In this document: positions 23,920 to 32,826 of the stretch, piece by piece
How the letters are laid out: each line of letters opens with the position of its first letter
How positions within the stretch are numbered: position 1 is the stretch's first letter
NCBI GenBank assembly: GCA_030145105.1
Contig: JAQYWF010000005.1
Location: 1 to 37,097, forward strand
From: Desulfosarcina sp.
GTDB lineage: Bacteria; Desulfobacterota; Desulfobacteria; Desulfobacterales; Desulfosarcinaceae
DNA length: 37,097 bases
Reading direction: 5' to 3'
The notes under the pieces: generated by a model
The model's database searches: none
What the model was told of the DNA's origin: nothing
What the model saw: the letters and a program-made list of their open reading frames with translations, nothing else
Translations under genes and position numbers: made by a program

Positions 23920-26900
23920 GTGACCGACAACCAAAAGCAAATTAACCAATTCCGCAACCTGCTTAAAAAGGCCATGCACAGCGACGCCATCGCCCTGCGC
24001 CGTGAACTGGACCGGCTGGCCCGGTCTCGGAAAAAGATGGCGGCCGTGGAGATTGCGCGACGCCTGAATGGCCTGGCGCCGAAAATTCGTGAAGCCGTTG
24101 CCAGAGGGCAGCGGCGCAGTGAAAGGGTTCCCCGATTTCAGGATCTGACCCATCTGCCGATCACCGCGGCAAAGGCGGCGATCATCGACAGCATCCACAA
24201 TCATCCGGTGACCATCATCTCCGGTGAGACCGGATCGGGAAAAACCACGCAGATTCCCAAGTTCTGCCTGGCTGCCGGGCGCGGCATCAACGGCAAGATT
24301 GCCTGCACCCAGCCCCGGCGCATTGCCGCCACCACGGTGGCCGCCCGTATCGCCGAGGAGTTGGGAGAGGACCTCGGACAATCGGTGGGGTACAAGATCC
24401 GCTTTCAGGACAAGAGCGGTCCCGACGCCTACATCAAGGTAGTTACCGACGGCATTCTGCTGGCGGAAACCCAGGGCGATCCGTGGCTCAACGAGTACGA
24501 TACGATTATCGTCGACGAGGCACACGAGCGCAGCCTGAACATCGATTTTGTGCTCGGCATCCTGAAACAGCTGGTTCGCAAACGAAGGAACCTGAAGTTG
24601 ATCATTACCTCGGCCACCATAGACACCGAGAAATTCTCAAAGGCATTTGACGATGCACCGGTGATCGAGGTGTCCGGGCGGCTTTATCCGGTAGAGACAC
24701 GCTATTTCTACCCCGATGCCGACCGGGAAGACAAGGAGGACCACACGCCCGTTGAGTTGGCGGCAACCGCCGTGGATCGGCTGGCGGCCAGCCGCAGCCG
24801 AGGGGACATCCTGATTTTCATGCCCACCGAGCAGGATATCCGGGAGACCTGCGAGACACTGGGGGGGCGCCATTTTGCGAGGACCGTGATTCTGCCCCTG
24901 TTTGCTCGGCTCAGTGCCGGGGAACAGCGAAGGGTTTTCGCGAGCACCGCGGCCCGTAAGATCATCGTGGCCACCAACGTGGCCGAGACATCCATCACGA
25001 TTCCGGGGATCAAGTACGTGGTGGACACGGGTTTGGCGCGCATCTCCCAGTATGTTCCCCGATCCCGGACCACCTCGTTGCCGGTGGTGCCGATTTCCAG
25101 GAGCAGCGCCGATCAGCGCAAAGGGCGCTGCGGGCGTGTGGAAAACGGGGTGTGCATTCGTCTCTATACCGAGGAAGACTACGCCAACCGGCCCCTGTTC
25201 ACCCAGCCGGAGATCCTGCGATCAAACCTGGCCGAGGTCATCCTGCGCATGATCGCACTGAAACTCGGAAACATTGCCGATTTCCCATTCATCGACCGGC
25301 CGGCTGGAAAGAGCATCCAGGACGGATTCGACCTGCTGCTCGAACTGGGCGCCATTGTTCGCCAGGATAAGAACCGCAGCGAGGCCGGGGGATACCGGTT
25401 GACGGAAAACGGCCGCACCATGGCCCGCCTGCCCATTGATCCACGCCTCTCGCGAATGCTCATCGAAGCCCGCGAGGAAGGCTGCCTCGATCCTGTCGTA
25501 ATCATTGCCGCCGCCCTCAGCATCCAGGATGTGCGTGAGCGGCCGTTGGACAAGGAGGCCCTGGCCGACCAGGCCCACAGGCGGTTTGTGGATCCGCTTT
25601 CCGACTTTGCGACCGTGCTCAACATCTGGCACGCGATCCATCACGGCAGCAGCCGGCCCGGCAGCATGAACGAACTGAAAAAGTTCTGCCGACAGCATTT
25701 CCTCTCCTTTCGCCGGATCCGAGAATGGCGGGATATTCACGGCCAGATCAAGTCCGTGCTGAAGGAGCAGCGGTTCGGTCCCATGGTAAGCAACGGGCAG
25801 GCCTTTAAGGAACTGGCGGCAGGCGGCCAGGCTGCCGACGGGTCGTTCCATCCCCTGTATGCCGCCATTCACCGCGCCATCCTGAGCGGGTTTTTGTCCA
25901 ATATTGCCATGAAAAAAGAAAAGGTTTTCTTCCGGGCATCCAAGGATCGTGAGGTGATGCTTTTCCCCGGTTCTGGACTGTTCAAGAATCCGGGCAACTG
26001 GATCGTGGCGGCGGAGATGGTGGAGACCTCGCGCCTGTTTGCCCGCAAGGCAGCGACCATCGACGTGACCTGGCTGGAGCCGCTGGGCGGAGACCTGTGC
26101 CGCACGAGTTGGTCCGATCCGCACTGGGAACGCAGCCGCGAAGCGGTGGTGGCCCGGGAGCAGGTGACCCTGTTCGGCCTGCCGATTGTCCAGGACCGGC
26201 GCGTGGCCTTTGGCCGCATCGACCCACTTCAGGCATCGGACATCTTTGTGCGCAGCGCATTGGTGGAAGGCGACGTGAAACAGCCGCTGGATTTCATGCA
26301 CCACAATACCGAACTGGTCCAAGCCGTGCGCAGCATGGAAGACCGCATTCGACGGCGGGATATCCTCGTAGACGACGATGTGCTGGTGGCGTTTTACAAA
26401 GCGCGGCTGCCCGGAGTGTTCGACATCCGGACCCTGAAACATCGCATCCGCAAGAAGGGCGGTGACCGGTTCCTGCGGCTGGATCGAGAGATGCTGATAC
26501 GCTATGCGCCGGATCCTGATGTGTTGGACCAGTTTCCCCGTCAGTTGGATTTGGGCCACCGGGTCCTGGCCTGTGACTATGCCTTCGAGCCGGGAACGGA
26601 GGTTGATGGCGTCACCGTCACTATCCCTGTCGAGACCACCGGGGATCTCCCCCGGCAGCAGCTGGACTGGCTGGTTCCGGGTTTGCTGCCCGAGAAAATC
26701 ACCGCTCTGATCAAGGGGCTGCCCAAGACCTACCGGGTTAAACTGGTGCCGGTGGCCGACACCGTGCAGACGATTCTCCAGGAAATGCCCCGTGGCCGAG
26801 AAAGTCTGCCCACCGCCCTGAGCCGCTTTCTCTTCCAGCGATTGAAGGTGGATATTCCGGCGTCGGCCTGGCCGGTGGACGGGCTGCCAGACCATTTGAA

Positions 26901-27918
26901 GATGCGCCTGGCCATCACCGATGCCCGGGGCCGGGTGGTGGCCAGCGGCCGTGAGGACGCCTTATTGGATCAAAACGTCTCCGAGTCATCCAGACCCAAA
27001 GGCATGCAGGCCTTGACGAGGCGATGGGAGCGCCAGGGAATTACCGCCTGGGATTTCGGTGACCTGCCCGAAGCGGTCAGCGGTGACGATGGAAGGGGCG
27101 GGCAGTGGCGGTTCTACCCCAGGCTGGAAACCGATGGCAGCGGGATTCGGATCCGGTTGTTCCTTGATCTGACGGCCGCTGAAGCGGCGCACGTCAACGG
27201 GGTCGCGGCCCTGCTGACCCGCCATTTTTCCGACGATCTCAAATTCCTGAAAAAGAGCCTGAAGCTGCCGGTGCTGTTGAAACGCCAGACCGTTTATTTC
27301 GGTGGGATGGCCGCTGTCGAAGCGCAGTTGTTCCATTGTATCACCCGAGAGTTGTTCGCTCACCCGATCCTCACCGAAGTGGACTACAAGGCCCGATTGA
27401 ACGAACTGACTGGTTTACGGGTGCACCAGTGCGGCCAGGACTTGCGTGATCGGGTCATTGCCGTAGTCGAAGCCCATCATGACGCTCATTGCCGGATTGC
27501 GGATGTGGAGCGAAAATGCATTGCCTCGCCGGTGGTGGGGCAGTTCCTGCAGACCCTTAAAAACGAACTGACCCGCCTGGTTCCCGATAACTTCGTCCTT
27601 CTATACGACCGTAAGCGCCTTTCGCACTTGGTGCGATACCTCAGCGCCCTGTCCATACGGGCCCAGCGGGGATATACCGACCTGGAGAAGGACCGTTCCC
27701 GGCAAAACCTGGTTGTGCCGTTTGTCGACCACCTCAACCGCATGCTGCAATCCTTGGATTCATCGACCTCCTCGGAAAAGCGGGCTGCCGTGGAAGCGTT
27801 TTTCTGGATGATCGAAGAGTACAAGGTGTCCATTTTTGCTCAGGAGGTGGGCACCGACGGGCCAGTCTCAGTCAAGCGATTGGACCATTTGATTGGTGAG
27901 ATCAATCGCATAATATGA
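23920..27918 (+). CDS. hrpA: ATP-dependent RNA helicase HrpA (DEAH)
   Basis: SGETGSGKTTQIPKFCLAAGRG, DEAHERSLNIDFVLG, SATIDTEKFSKAF, QRKGRCGRVENGVCIRLYTEEDY; 1332 aa. Confidence 0.95.
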   Translation: MTDNQKQINQFRNLLKKAMHSDAIALRRELDRLARSRKKMAAVEIARRLNGLAPKIREAVARGQRRSERVPRFQDLTHLPITAAKAAIIDSIHNHPVTIISGETGSGKTTQIPKFCLAAGRGINGKIACTQPRRIAATTVAARIAEELGEDLGQSVGYKIRFQDKSGPDAYIKVVTDGILLAETQGDPWLNEYDTIIVDEAHERSLNIDFVLGILKQLVRKRRNLKLIITSATIDTEKFSKAFDDAPVIEVSGRLYPVETRYFYPDADREDKEDHTPVELAATAVDRLAASRSRGDILIFMPTEQDIRETCETLGGRHFARTVILPLFARLSAGEQRRVFASTAARKIIVATNVAETSITIPGIKYVVDTGLARISQYVPRSRTTSLPVVPISRSSADQRKGRCGRVENGVCIRLYTEEDYANRPLFTQPEILRSNLAEVILRMIALKLGNIADFPFIDRPAGKSIQDGFDLLLELGAIVRQDKNRSEAGGYRLTENGRTMARLPIDPRLSRMLIEAREEGCLDPVVIIAAALSIQDVRERPLDKEALADQAHRRFVDPLSDFATVLNIWHAIHHGSSRPGSMNELKKFCRQHFLSFRRIREWRDIHGQIKSVLKEQRFGPMVSNGQAFKELAAGGQAADGSFHPLYAAIHRAILSGFLSNIAMKKEKVFFRASKDREVMLFPGSGLFKNPGNWIVAAEMVETSRLFARKAATIDVTWLEPLGGDLCRTSWSDPHWERSREAVVAREQVTLFGLPIVQDRRVAFGRIDPLQASDIFVRSALVEGDVKQPLDFMHHNTELVQAVRSMEDRIRRRDILVDDDVLVAFYKARLPGVFDIRTLKHRIRKKGGDRFLRLDREMLIRYAPDPDVLDQFPRQLDLGHRVLACDYAFEPGTEVDGVTVTIPVETTGDLPRQQLDWLVPGLLPEKITALIKGLPKTYRVKLVPVADTVQTILQEMPRGRESLPTALSRFLFQRLKVDIPASAWPVDGLPDHLKMRLAITDARGRVVASGREDALLDQNVSESSRPKGMQALTRRWERQGITAWDFGDLPEAVSGDDGRGGQWRFYPRLETDGSGIRIRLFLDLTAAEAAHVNGVAALLTRHFSDDLKFLKKSLKLPVLLKRQTVYFGGMAAVEAQLFHCITRELFAHPILTEVDYKARLNELTGLRVHQCGQDLRDRVIAVVEAHHDAHCRIADVERKCIASPVVGQFLQTLKNELTRLVPDNFVLLYDRKRLSHLVRYLSALSIRAQRGYTDLEKDRSRQNLVVPFVDHLNRMLQSLDSSTSSEKRAAVEAFFWMIEEYKVSIFAQEVGTDGPVSVKRLDHLIGEINRII

Positions 27919-28287
27919 GAACTGAAATGGCGGGTCCCCGAATCGATCGTTGATAACCGTTATCCTAAATATGACATCATCTATAATCACATTTTGGAGG
28001 GGGCTAACGATGGCACCCATCGATATGGAGGCGCCGCCTTACCATTCGGTAACGGTTATTAAAGATTGAAAATTTAAATAAGGTTTGCTAAACGATGCAC
28101 GGGTTCAAATGATTTAATAGTTTCATATGATTGGAGGATTTTCCCAAGCGGCGTACATATTGTAAATGGTACGGATGCTTATGGCGACGGTGGGCGCGTT
28201 GACTATCGACGTCTGGTGAGTGAACCCAGTGCATCACTTCCCTGGTTGGATCGCGTCAGATACCTCTGAACGTGGAGTTGAAAAAGT

Positions 28288-29049
28288 ATGGATGGAATTA
28301 GTGGAAAAGTTGCTTTAATTACAGGAAGTTCTCGCGGTATTGGCAAGGCGATCGCGCAGAAGCTGGCTCATACGGGTGCTGATATTGCGATCACTTACAG
28401 AAATGATCGCGGCTCCTCAAGAGCCAAAGCCGAAGCACTCCAGGTTGAAATTGAGCGAAATAACTGCAGATCTATATTGATTCAATCGGATATTTCAAAA
28501 AAAGATTCGGTAAAGGCAATGATCCAGGCCGTATCGGATGGGCTCGGTAAACTTGACTACCTTATCCTAAATGCCGCCAAGGCGCCCTTCAAACCGATCG
28601 AGAAGCTTTTTGAGAGGGAACTGAAACAACTTGTAGAAACGAATTATCTTGGTAATATCTTCTGTATCCAGCAGGCGATCCCGCTGCTGGAGAAAAATCA
28701 CGGCAAGATAATATTTTTATCAAGTCTGGGGAGCCGTTTTTTCAACCCGTCCTACCCGCTTGGGAGTATGAAGGCTGCTATGGAAGCAGTGGTCAGGGAC
28801 TGCGCCGAAAGCCTGAGGGAAAAAAATATATCTGTCAATGCGGTATGCGGTGGAATCGTTAAGACTGATTCCTTTAAGGTGTACCGGCAATACTGGGACC
28901 ATCTCGAGAAACTTCCGGACGACCTTGTTGTAGAAACCTCCGAAATCGCGGACGTGGTTGCCTTTTTGTGTAGCCCTTTAAGCAAGGGAATCAACGGTCA
29001 GACGATCATTGTCGACAAGGGGCTCAGCAGCACCCTAATCAGGCAGTGA
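28288..29049 (+). CDS. SDR-family oxidoreductase, FabL-like (candidate enoyl- or ketoacyl-ACP reductase)
   Basis: ALITGSSRGIGKAIAQKL Rossmann motif; SSLGSRFFNPSYPLGSMKAAMEA region resembles FabL; lacks canonical YxxxK. Confidence 0.8.
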   Translation: MDGISGKVALITGSSRGIGKAIAQKLAHTGADIAITYRNDRGSSRAKAEALQVEIERNNCRSILIQSDISKKDSVKAMIQAVSDGLGKLDYLILNAAKAPFKPIEKLFERELKQLVETNYLGNIFCIQQAIPLLEKNHGKIIFLSSLGSRFFNPSYPLGSMKAAMEAVVRDCAESLREKNISVNAVCGGIVKTDSFKVYRQYWDHLEKLPDDLVVETSEIADVVAFLCSPLSKGINGQTIIVDKGLSSTLIRQ

Positions 29050-29121
29050 TAAGCCGTATTTGTAGCCTATAACCCATAAATCCAAACTGTTTTAACATCT
29101 AAAGGAGCCCTAAAGAATAAA

Positions 29122-29685
29122 ATGAAGAATAATCTTGTATCGGAAGCGACCGTTTTAAATGAGCTCAAAAAAGCCCTCGTTGAAACCCTTCAGGTGGATG
29201 AGGGCGTGATCAAGCCGGAATCGTCATTCACCGATGATCTGGGTGCGGAATCACTCGATTTTCTTGATATCAACTACAGGCTTGAACAGGCCTTTGGCAT
29301 CAAGATGGCGCGCCACTTTTTGCTGGAACACATCGAAGAGATGTTCGGTGAAGGGACGGCCATTGATGACGAGGGTCGCTTGACCGAAAAAGCCGTAACC
29401 CTGCTGAATCTGCGCTACGGTGGAAATATTCCTAAGATTGAAGCCGGCATTGATATGGATGAAGTTCCCGCGATGTTAACTGTCGGGCCTTTTGCTAAAG
29501 GTGTTTTGGATATACTCAACACGCTGCCGGATCAATGTCCGCAATGCAGCAGCAGTGACTGGAAATCGGAAGATGGTATGAAAGTGAGCTGTGGGTCATG
29601 CGGTGAAAGCGCTGCCTACACGAATGGTGACGACCTGATCGTAGCCTGGCTGACTAACGTACAACAAGAGAAAAACATTTTTTAA
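29122..29685 (+). CDS. Acyl carrier protein with C-terminal zinc-ribbon extension
   Basis: FTDDLGAESLDFLDINYRLEQAFGI phosphopantetheine-attachment motif; C-terminal CPQC-x17-CGSC. Confidence 0.85.
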   Translation: MKNNLVSEATVLNELKKALVETLQVDEGVIKPESSFTDDLGAESLDFLDINYRLEQAFGIKMARHFLLEHIEEMFGEGTAIDDEGRLTEKAVTLLNLRYGGNIPKIEAGIDMDEVPAMLTVGPFAKGVLDILNTLPDQCPQCSSSDWKSEDGMKVSCGSCGESAAYTNGDDLIVAWLTNVQQEKNIF

Positions 29686-29698
29686 TTTTCGCTTTCAT

Positions 29699-30994
29699 AT
29701 GAATCCCGATACCAAAAAATCCAGAGTGGTAATAACCGGATATGGAATGATTACCCCATTGGGGAGGAATTGTGAAGAAACCTTCAGCAATTGCAGTCAT
29801 GGCAGATCCGGTATTGATTATATTCAATCATTCGACACGTCCGGGCTTCCATGCCACATTGGCGGTGAAGTCAGTGATGCGTGGATAGAAAAACTTGAAA
29901 ACAAGGACGCGCAGAAATATCGAAAATATTCATCCCGCGGCCTCAGGCTGATGCAGATCGCAACTGCCGAGGCGGCTGCACAAGGAGGCCTTTCCAGCAT
30001 TGAAGACAGGCATGCCATCGGCGTGGCACTGGGTTCGCACGGAGAAAACCCCAAGCCTCAGGATATGCATCATTTGCATCAATTCCTCGATGATAACGGG
30101 AATTGGGATATACAGGGGCTGATAAAGGACGGTGGATATCGCTATTGGAATTTTTTTCGTAGGAAACCCGACGTGGCCTCAAGTATACTTGCAACTGCAT
30201 TTGACTGCAAGGGACCCAACCTGACGATCGTGTCGGCTTGCGCGGCGGGGTCACAGGCGATCGGAGAGGCCCTGAGACTGATAGAAGATCAGCAGTGCAA
30301 GGTCATGATCGCCGGCGGTTGTGACGCATTGCTTGATATTATCGGGATGGCCGGGTTTCTGCTTCTAAAAGCCTTATCTGAAAAACATCCAACCCCTCAG
30401 GCGGCTTCACGACCCTTTGACCGCCGACGGAATGGTTTTGTCATGTCCGAGGCTGCCGGAGCGCTCATTCTTGAGGAACGTGAACATGCCTTGGAGAGAG
30501 GCGCCACGATACTTGGCGAACTGAAAGGGTATGGCGCATCAGCCGATGCTTACCGGATTACCGATCCCCACCCCAAGGGACTGGGTGCAATCATTGCCAT
30601 GAAATCAGCCCTTGACGATGCCGGTGTGGACATAGCGGATATTGACTATATCAATGCACATGGGACCTCAACCAGCCAGAACGATTTAACAGAAACAAGG
30701 GCGATAAGACAAATATTCGGAGAAAGGGCTGACGCGATTCCGGTAAGCTCAAATAAATCCATGCTTGGCCATAGCATAGCGGCTGCCGGCGCTATAGAAT
30801 GCATCCTGTCACTAATGGGAATCAACAGCTCAACGATCCTACCGACGATCAATCAGGAATTCAAGGACCCAAAATGTAATCTTGATTATGTGCCCAATAA
30901 ATCAAGAACAAAAGAACACCATACGGTCCTTTCCAATTCCTTTGGGTTCGGCGGGCAAAATGCCAGCCTCTGCATCAGTCGCTATAATGACTAA
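29699..30994 (+). CDS. Beta-ketoacyl-ACP synthase (FabF-like KS, active-site complete)
   Basis: Cys in VSACAAGSQ, His in NAHGTST and SMLGHSIAAAG. Confidence 0.92.
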   Translation: MNPDTKKSRVVITGYGMITPLGRNCEETFSNCSHGRSGIDYIQSFDTSGLPCHIGGEVSDAWIEKLENKDAQKYRKYSSRGLRLMQIATAEAAAQGGLSSIEDRHAIGVALGSHGENPKPQDMHHLHQFLDDNGNWDIQGLIKDGGYRYWNFFRRKPDVASSILATAFDCKGPNLTIVSACAAGSQAIGEALRLIEDQQCKVMIAGGCDALLDIIGMAGFLLLKALSEKHPTPQAASRPFDRRRNGFVMSEAAGALILEEREHALERGATILGELKGYGASADAYRITDPHPKGLGAIIAMKSALDDAGVDIADIDYINAHGTSTSQNDLTETRAIRQIFGERADAIPVSSNKSMLGHSIAAAGAIECILSLMGINSSTILPTINQEFKDPKCNLDYVPNKSRTKEHHTVLSNSFGFGGQNASLCISRYND

Positions 30995-31100
30995 CCCCTT
31001 GCTCCGCTGCACCTCCTTTTACGTTCCTGCGCTATCAACAAACGGAATTCGTGCTTTTTTTTAAGATCGGTGGTCATCATTTTGGGATCATGTTATTCGA

Positions 31101-32369
31101 ATGCAAGATAAAGTGGTAATAACAGGTGTCGGTCTGGTCAGCGCTTTAGGCAACGACCTCGATACCACCTGGAAAAACCTGCTCAACGGCCAATCGGGCA
31201 TCAGCAGGATAGATGAATTCGATGTTGAAGGGTTCCACTGTCAACATGGCGCATTCGTTCGCGGCCTGGATCCTGATGAACTGGGGGTCCGCGGAAAAGG
31301 CGGCCGCATCATGGACCGTCACGCGTATATGCTTTTGAAAAGCACACGAGATGCATTTCGATATTCCTCGATTGATCTTGAAGTGACACCGCCGGAACGT
31401 GTAGGCTATTTTGCTGCCATGGGGATGGTTGATTATCATGTCGATGATCTTTTGGAGGCGGTGATCAATGCAACCGACGATGATGGAAAACTGAACTACG
31501 AAAAGTTCTTTTCCGGCACTTACCAAGATATTCATCCGCTATGGCCGCTTTCCATGCTGAACAATATTCATTTCTGTCAGGTAGCGATAGACTTGGGGAT
31601 AAAAGGCGAAAGTATCGTATTCTGCCCTCACTCCCCCGCTGCGGTGGATGCAGTGATGGAAGCCTATCATACGGTATTGGGCAATAAAGCTGATTTGGCC
31701 CTAGCCGGAGGCGTCAGCGAAAATATATCTCCCATGAGCCTGACTCGTGCATCACTGGTCAATCTTTTAAACAACGGCAGCAGCGGCTGTCACCCCTTTG
31801 AGACGCCTGCAACCGGGACCATCCTCGGCGAGGGTGCCGGCGTTTTGGCGCTTGAGCGGCTGTCATCGGCCAAGCAAAGAGACCTGCCAGCACTGGCCTG
31901 GATTAAGGGCTATGGAGCCTCCTTTGGACGAGATGGCGAAGACTGCAGCCCATCCGAAAAGGCGATCTCACTGTCGATCAATGACGCCCTGACAAGGTCA
32001 GGGCTGGGCCCTGGCGAGATTGATCTCATCATCGCCCATGGGGATGGAACTTTCGACGGGGACCGAAACGAGCTCAAAGCGATCACCGGTGTATTTGAAC
32101 ATTGTATCGACGATCTGCACGTCTATACATCCAAGTCAGCGCTTGGGCATTCACTCTCAGGCGCCTCGGCCATGGACATGGTGCTGGGAACCTGCATGCT
32201 GAAGCATTCAATCATCCCTGCAATCGGCCATCGGTATGAGGCTGATAAAAGAATCGCAAAAAACCTCGTCAGAGAAAAACCGGTAAGCAGGGAGATCAAG
32301 AACATACTGATCAATTCTCAAAGCTACGAAGGGCAATGCGCCTCAATCATATTGGGGAAGGTGGAGTAG
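31101..32369 (+). CDS. KS-fold protein lacking the nucleophilic Cys (CLF/KS-beta-like)
   Basis: ITGVGLVSALGNDLDTTWKNLLNGQSGI KS N-terminus; FCPHSPAAVDAVMEA puts Ser at the Cys position; IAHGDGT and ALGHSLSGASA retained. Confidence 0.85.
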   Translation: MQDKVVITGVGLVSALGNDLDTTWKNLLNGQSGISRIDEFDVEGFHCQHGAFVRGLDPDELGVRGKGGRIMDRHAYMLLKSTRDAFRYSSIDLEVTPPERVGYFAAMGMVDYHVDDLLEAVINATDDDGKLNYEKFFSGTYQDIHPLWPLSMLNNIHFCQVAIDLGIKGESIVFCPHSPAAVDAVMEAYHTVLGNKADLALAGGVSENISPMSLTRASLVNLLNNGSSGCHPFETPATGTILGEGAGVLALERLSSAKQRDLPALAWIKGYGASFGRDGEDCSPSEKAISLSINDALTRSGLGPGEIDLIIAHGDGTFDGDRNELKAITGVFEHCIDDLHVYTSKSALGHSLSGASAMDMVLGTCMLKHSIIPAIGHRYEADKRIAKNLVREKPVSREIKNILINSQSYEGQCASIILGKVE

Positions 32370-32373
32370 ACAT

Positions 32374-32826
32374 ATGCGGTTTTTATTTTACGACCGGGTT
32401 GACCATATCGAAAAAAACAGCACGATTACAGGCGTCAAGACATTTACGCTTTCAGAGGAGTTTCTAAGAAATCATTTCAGGAAAAAAGCCATCGTTCCAG
32501 GAGTAATCTTTATAGAGGCCATGGCCCAGCTTTTAGGCTGGCTCGTCGTTTACTCACACGATTTTAAACTCTCATCTGTCATGTCCCTGGTCCAGGACGT
32601 CACGGTCCCTCCAGATCGACGTCCGGGGTTCAGCGCGAAAATCCATGCAGAGCTCATCTCCACATCACAAAGGGACTCGCTGGGAAGGGCATGGATCACG
32701 GATAACGGCCAAGAGATCGCCCGCGTGGACCGCATCATTTACAGCCATGTCAGGCACGTAAATACCGAAGCGCTTAAACGTCTTTTCTACTACTATAGCG
32801 GAATTGAAATCGAGAAGGACGCATAG
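32374..32826 (+). CDS. FabZ/FabA-type hotdog dehydratase-like protein
   Basis: NHFRKKAIVPGVIFIEAMAQ resembles HFPGxPxxPGVLxxEAMAQ. Confidence 0.82.
   Translation: MRFLFYDRVDHIEKNSTITGVKTFTLSEEFLRNHFRKKAIVPGVIFIEAMAQLLGWLVVYSHDFKLSSVMSLVQDVTVPPDRRPGFSAKIHAELISTSQRDSLGRAWITDNGQEIARVDRIIYSHVRHVNTEALKRLFYYYSGIEIEKDA

Noticed and set aside
25222-26895. 557-aa minus ORF opposite hrpA
   Set aside because: Antisense frame-bias artefact within a conserved helicase gene.
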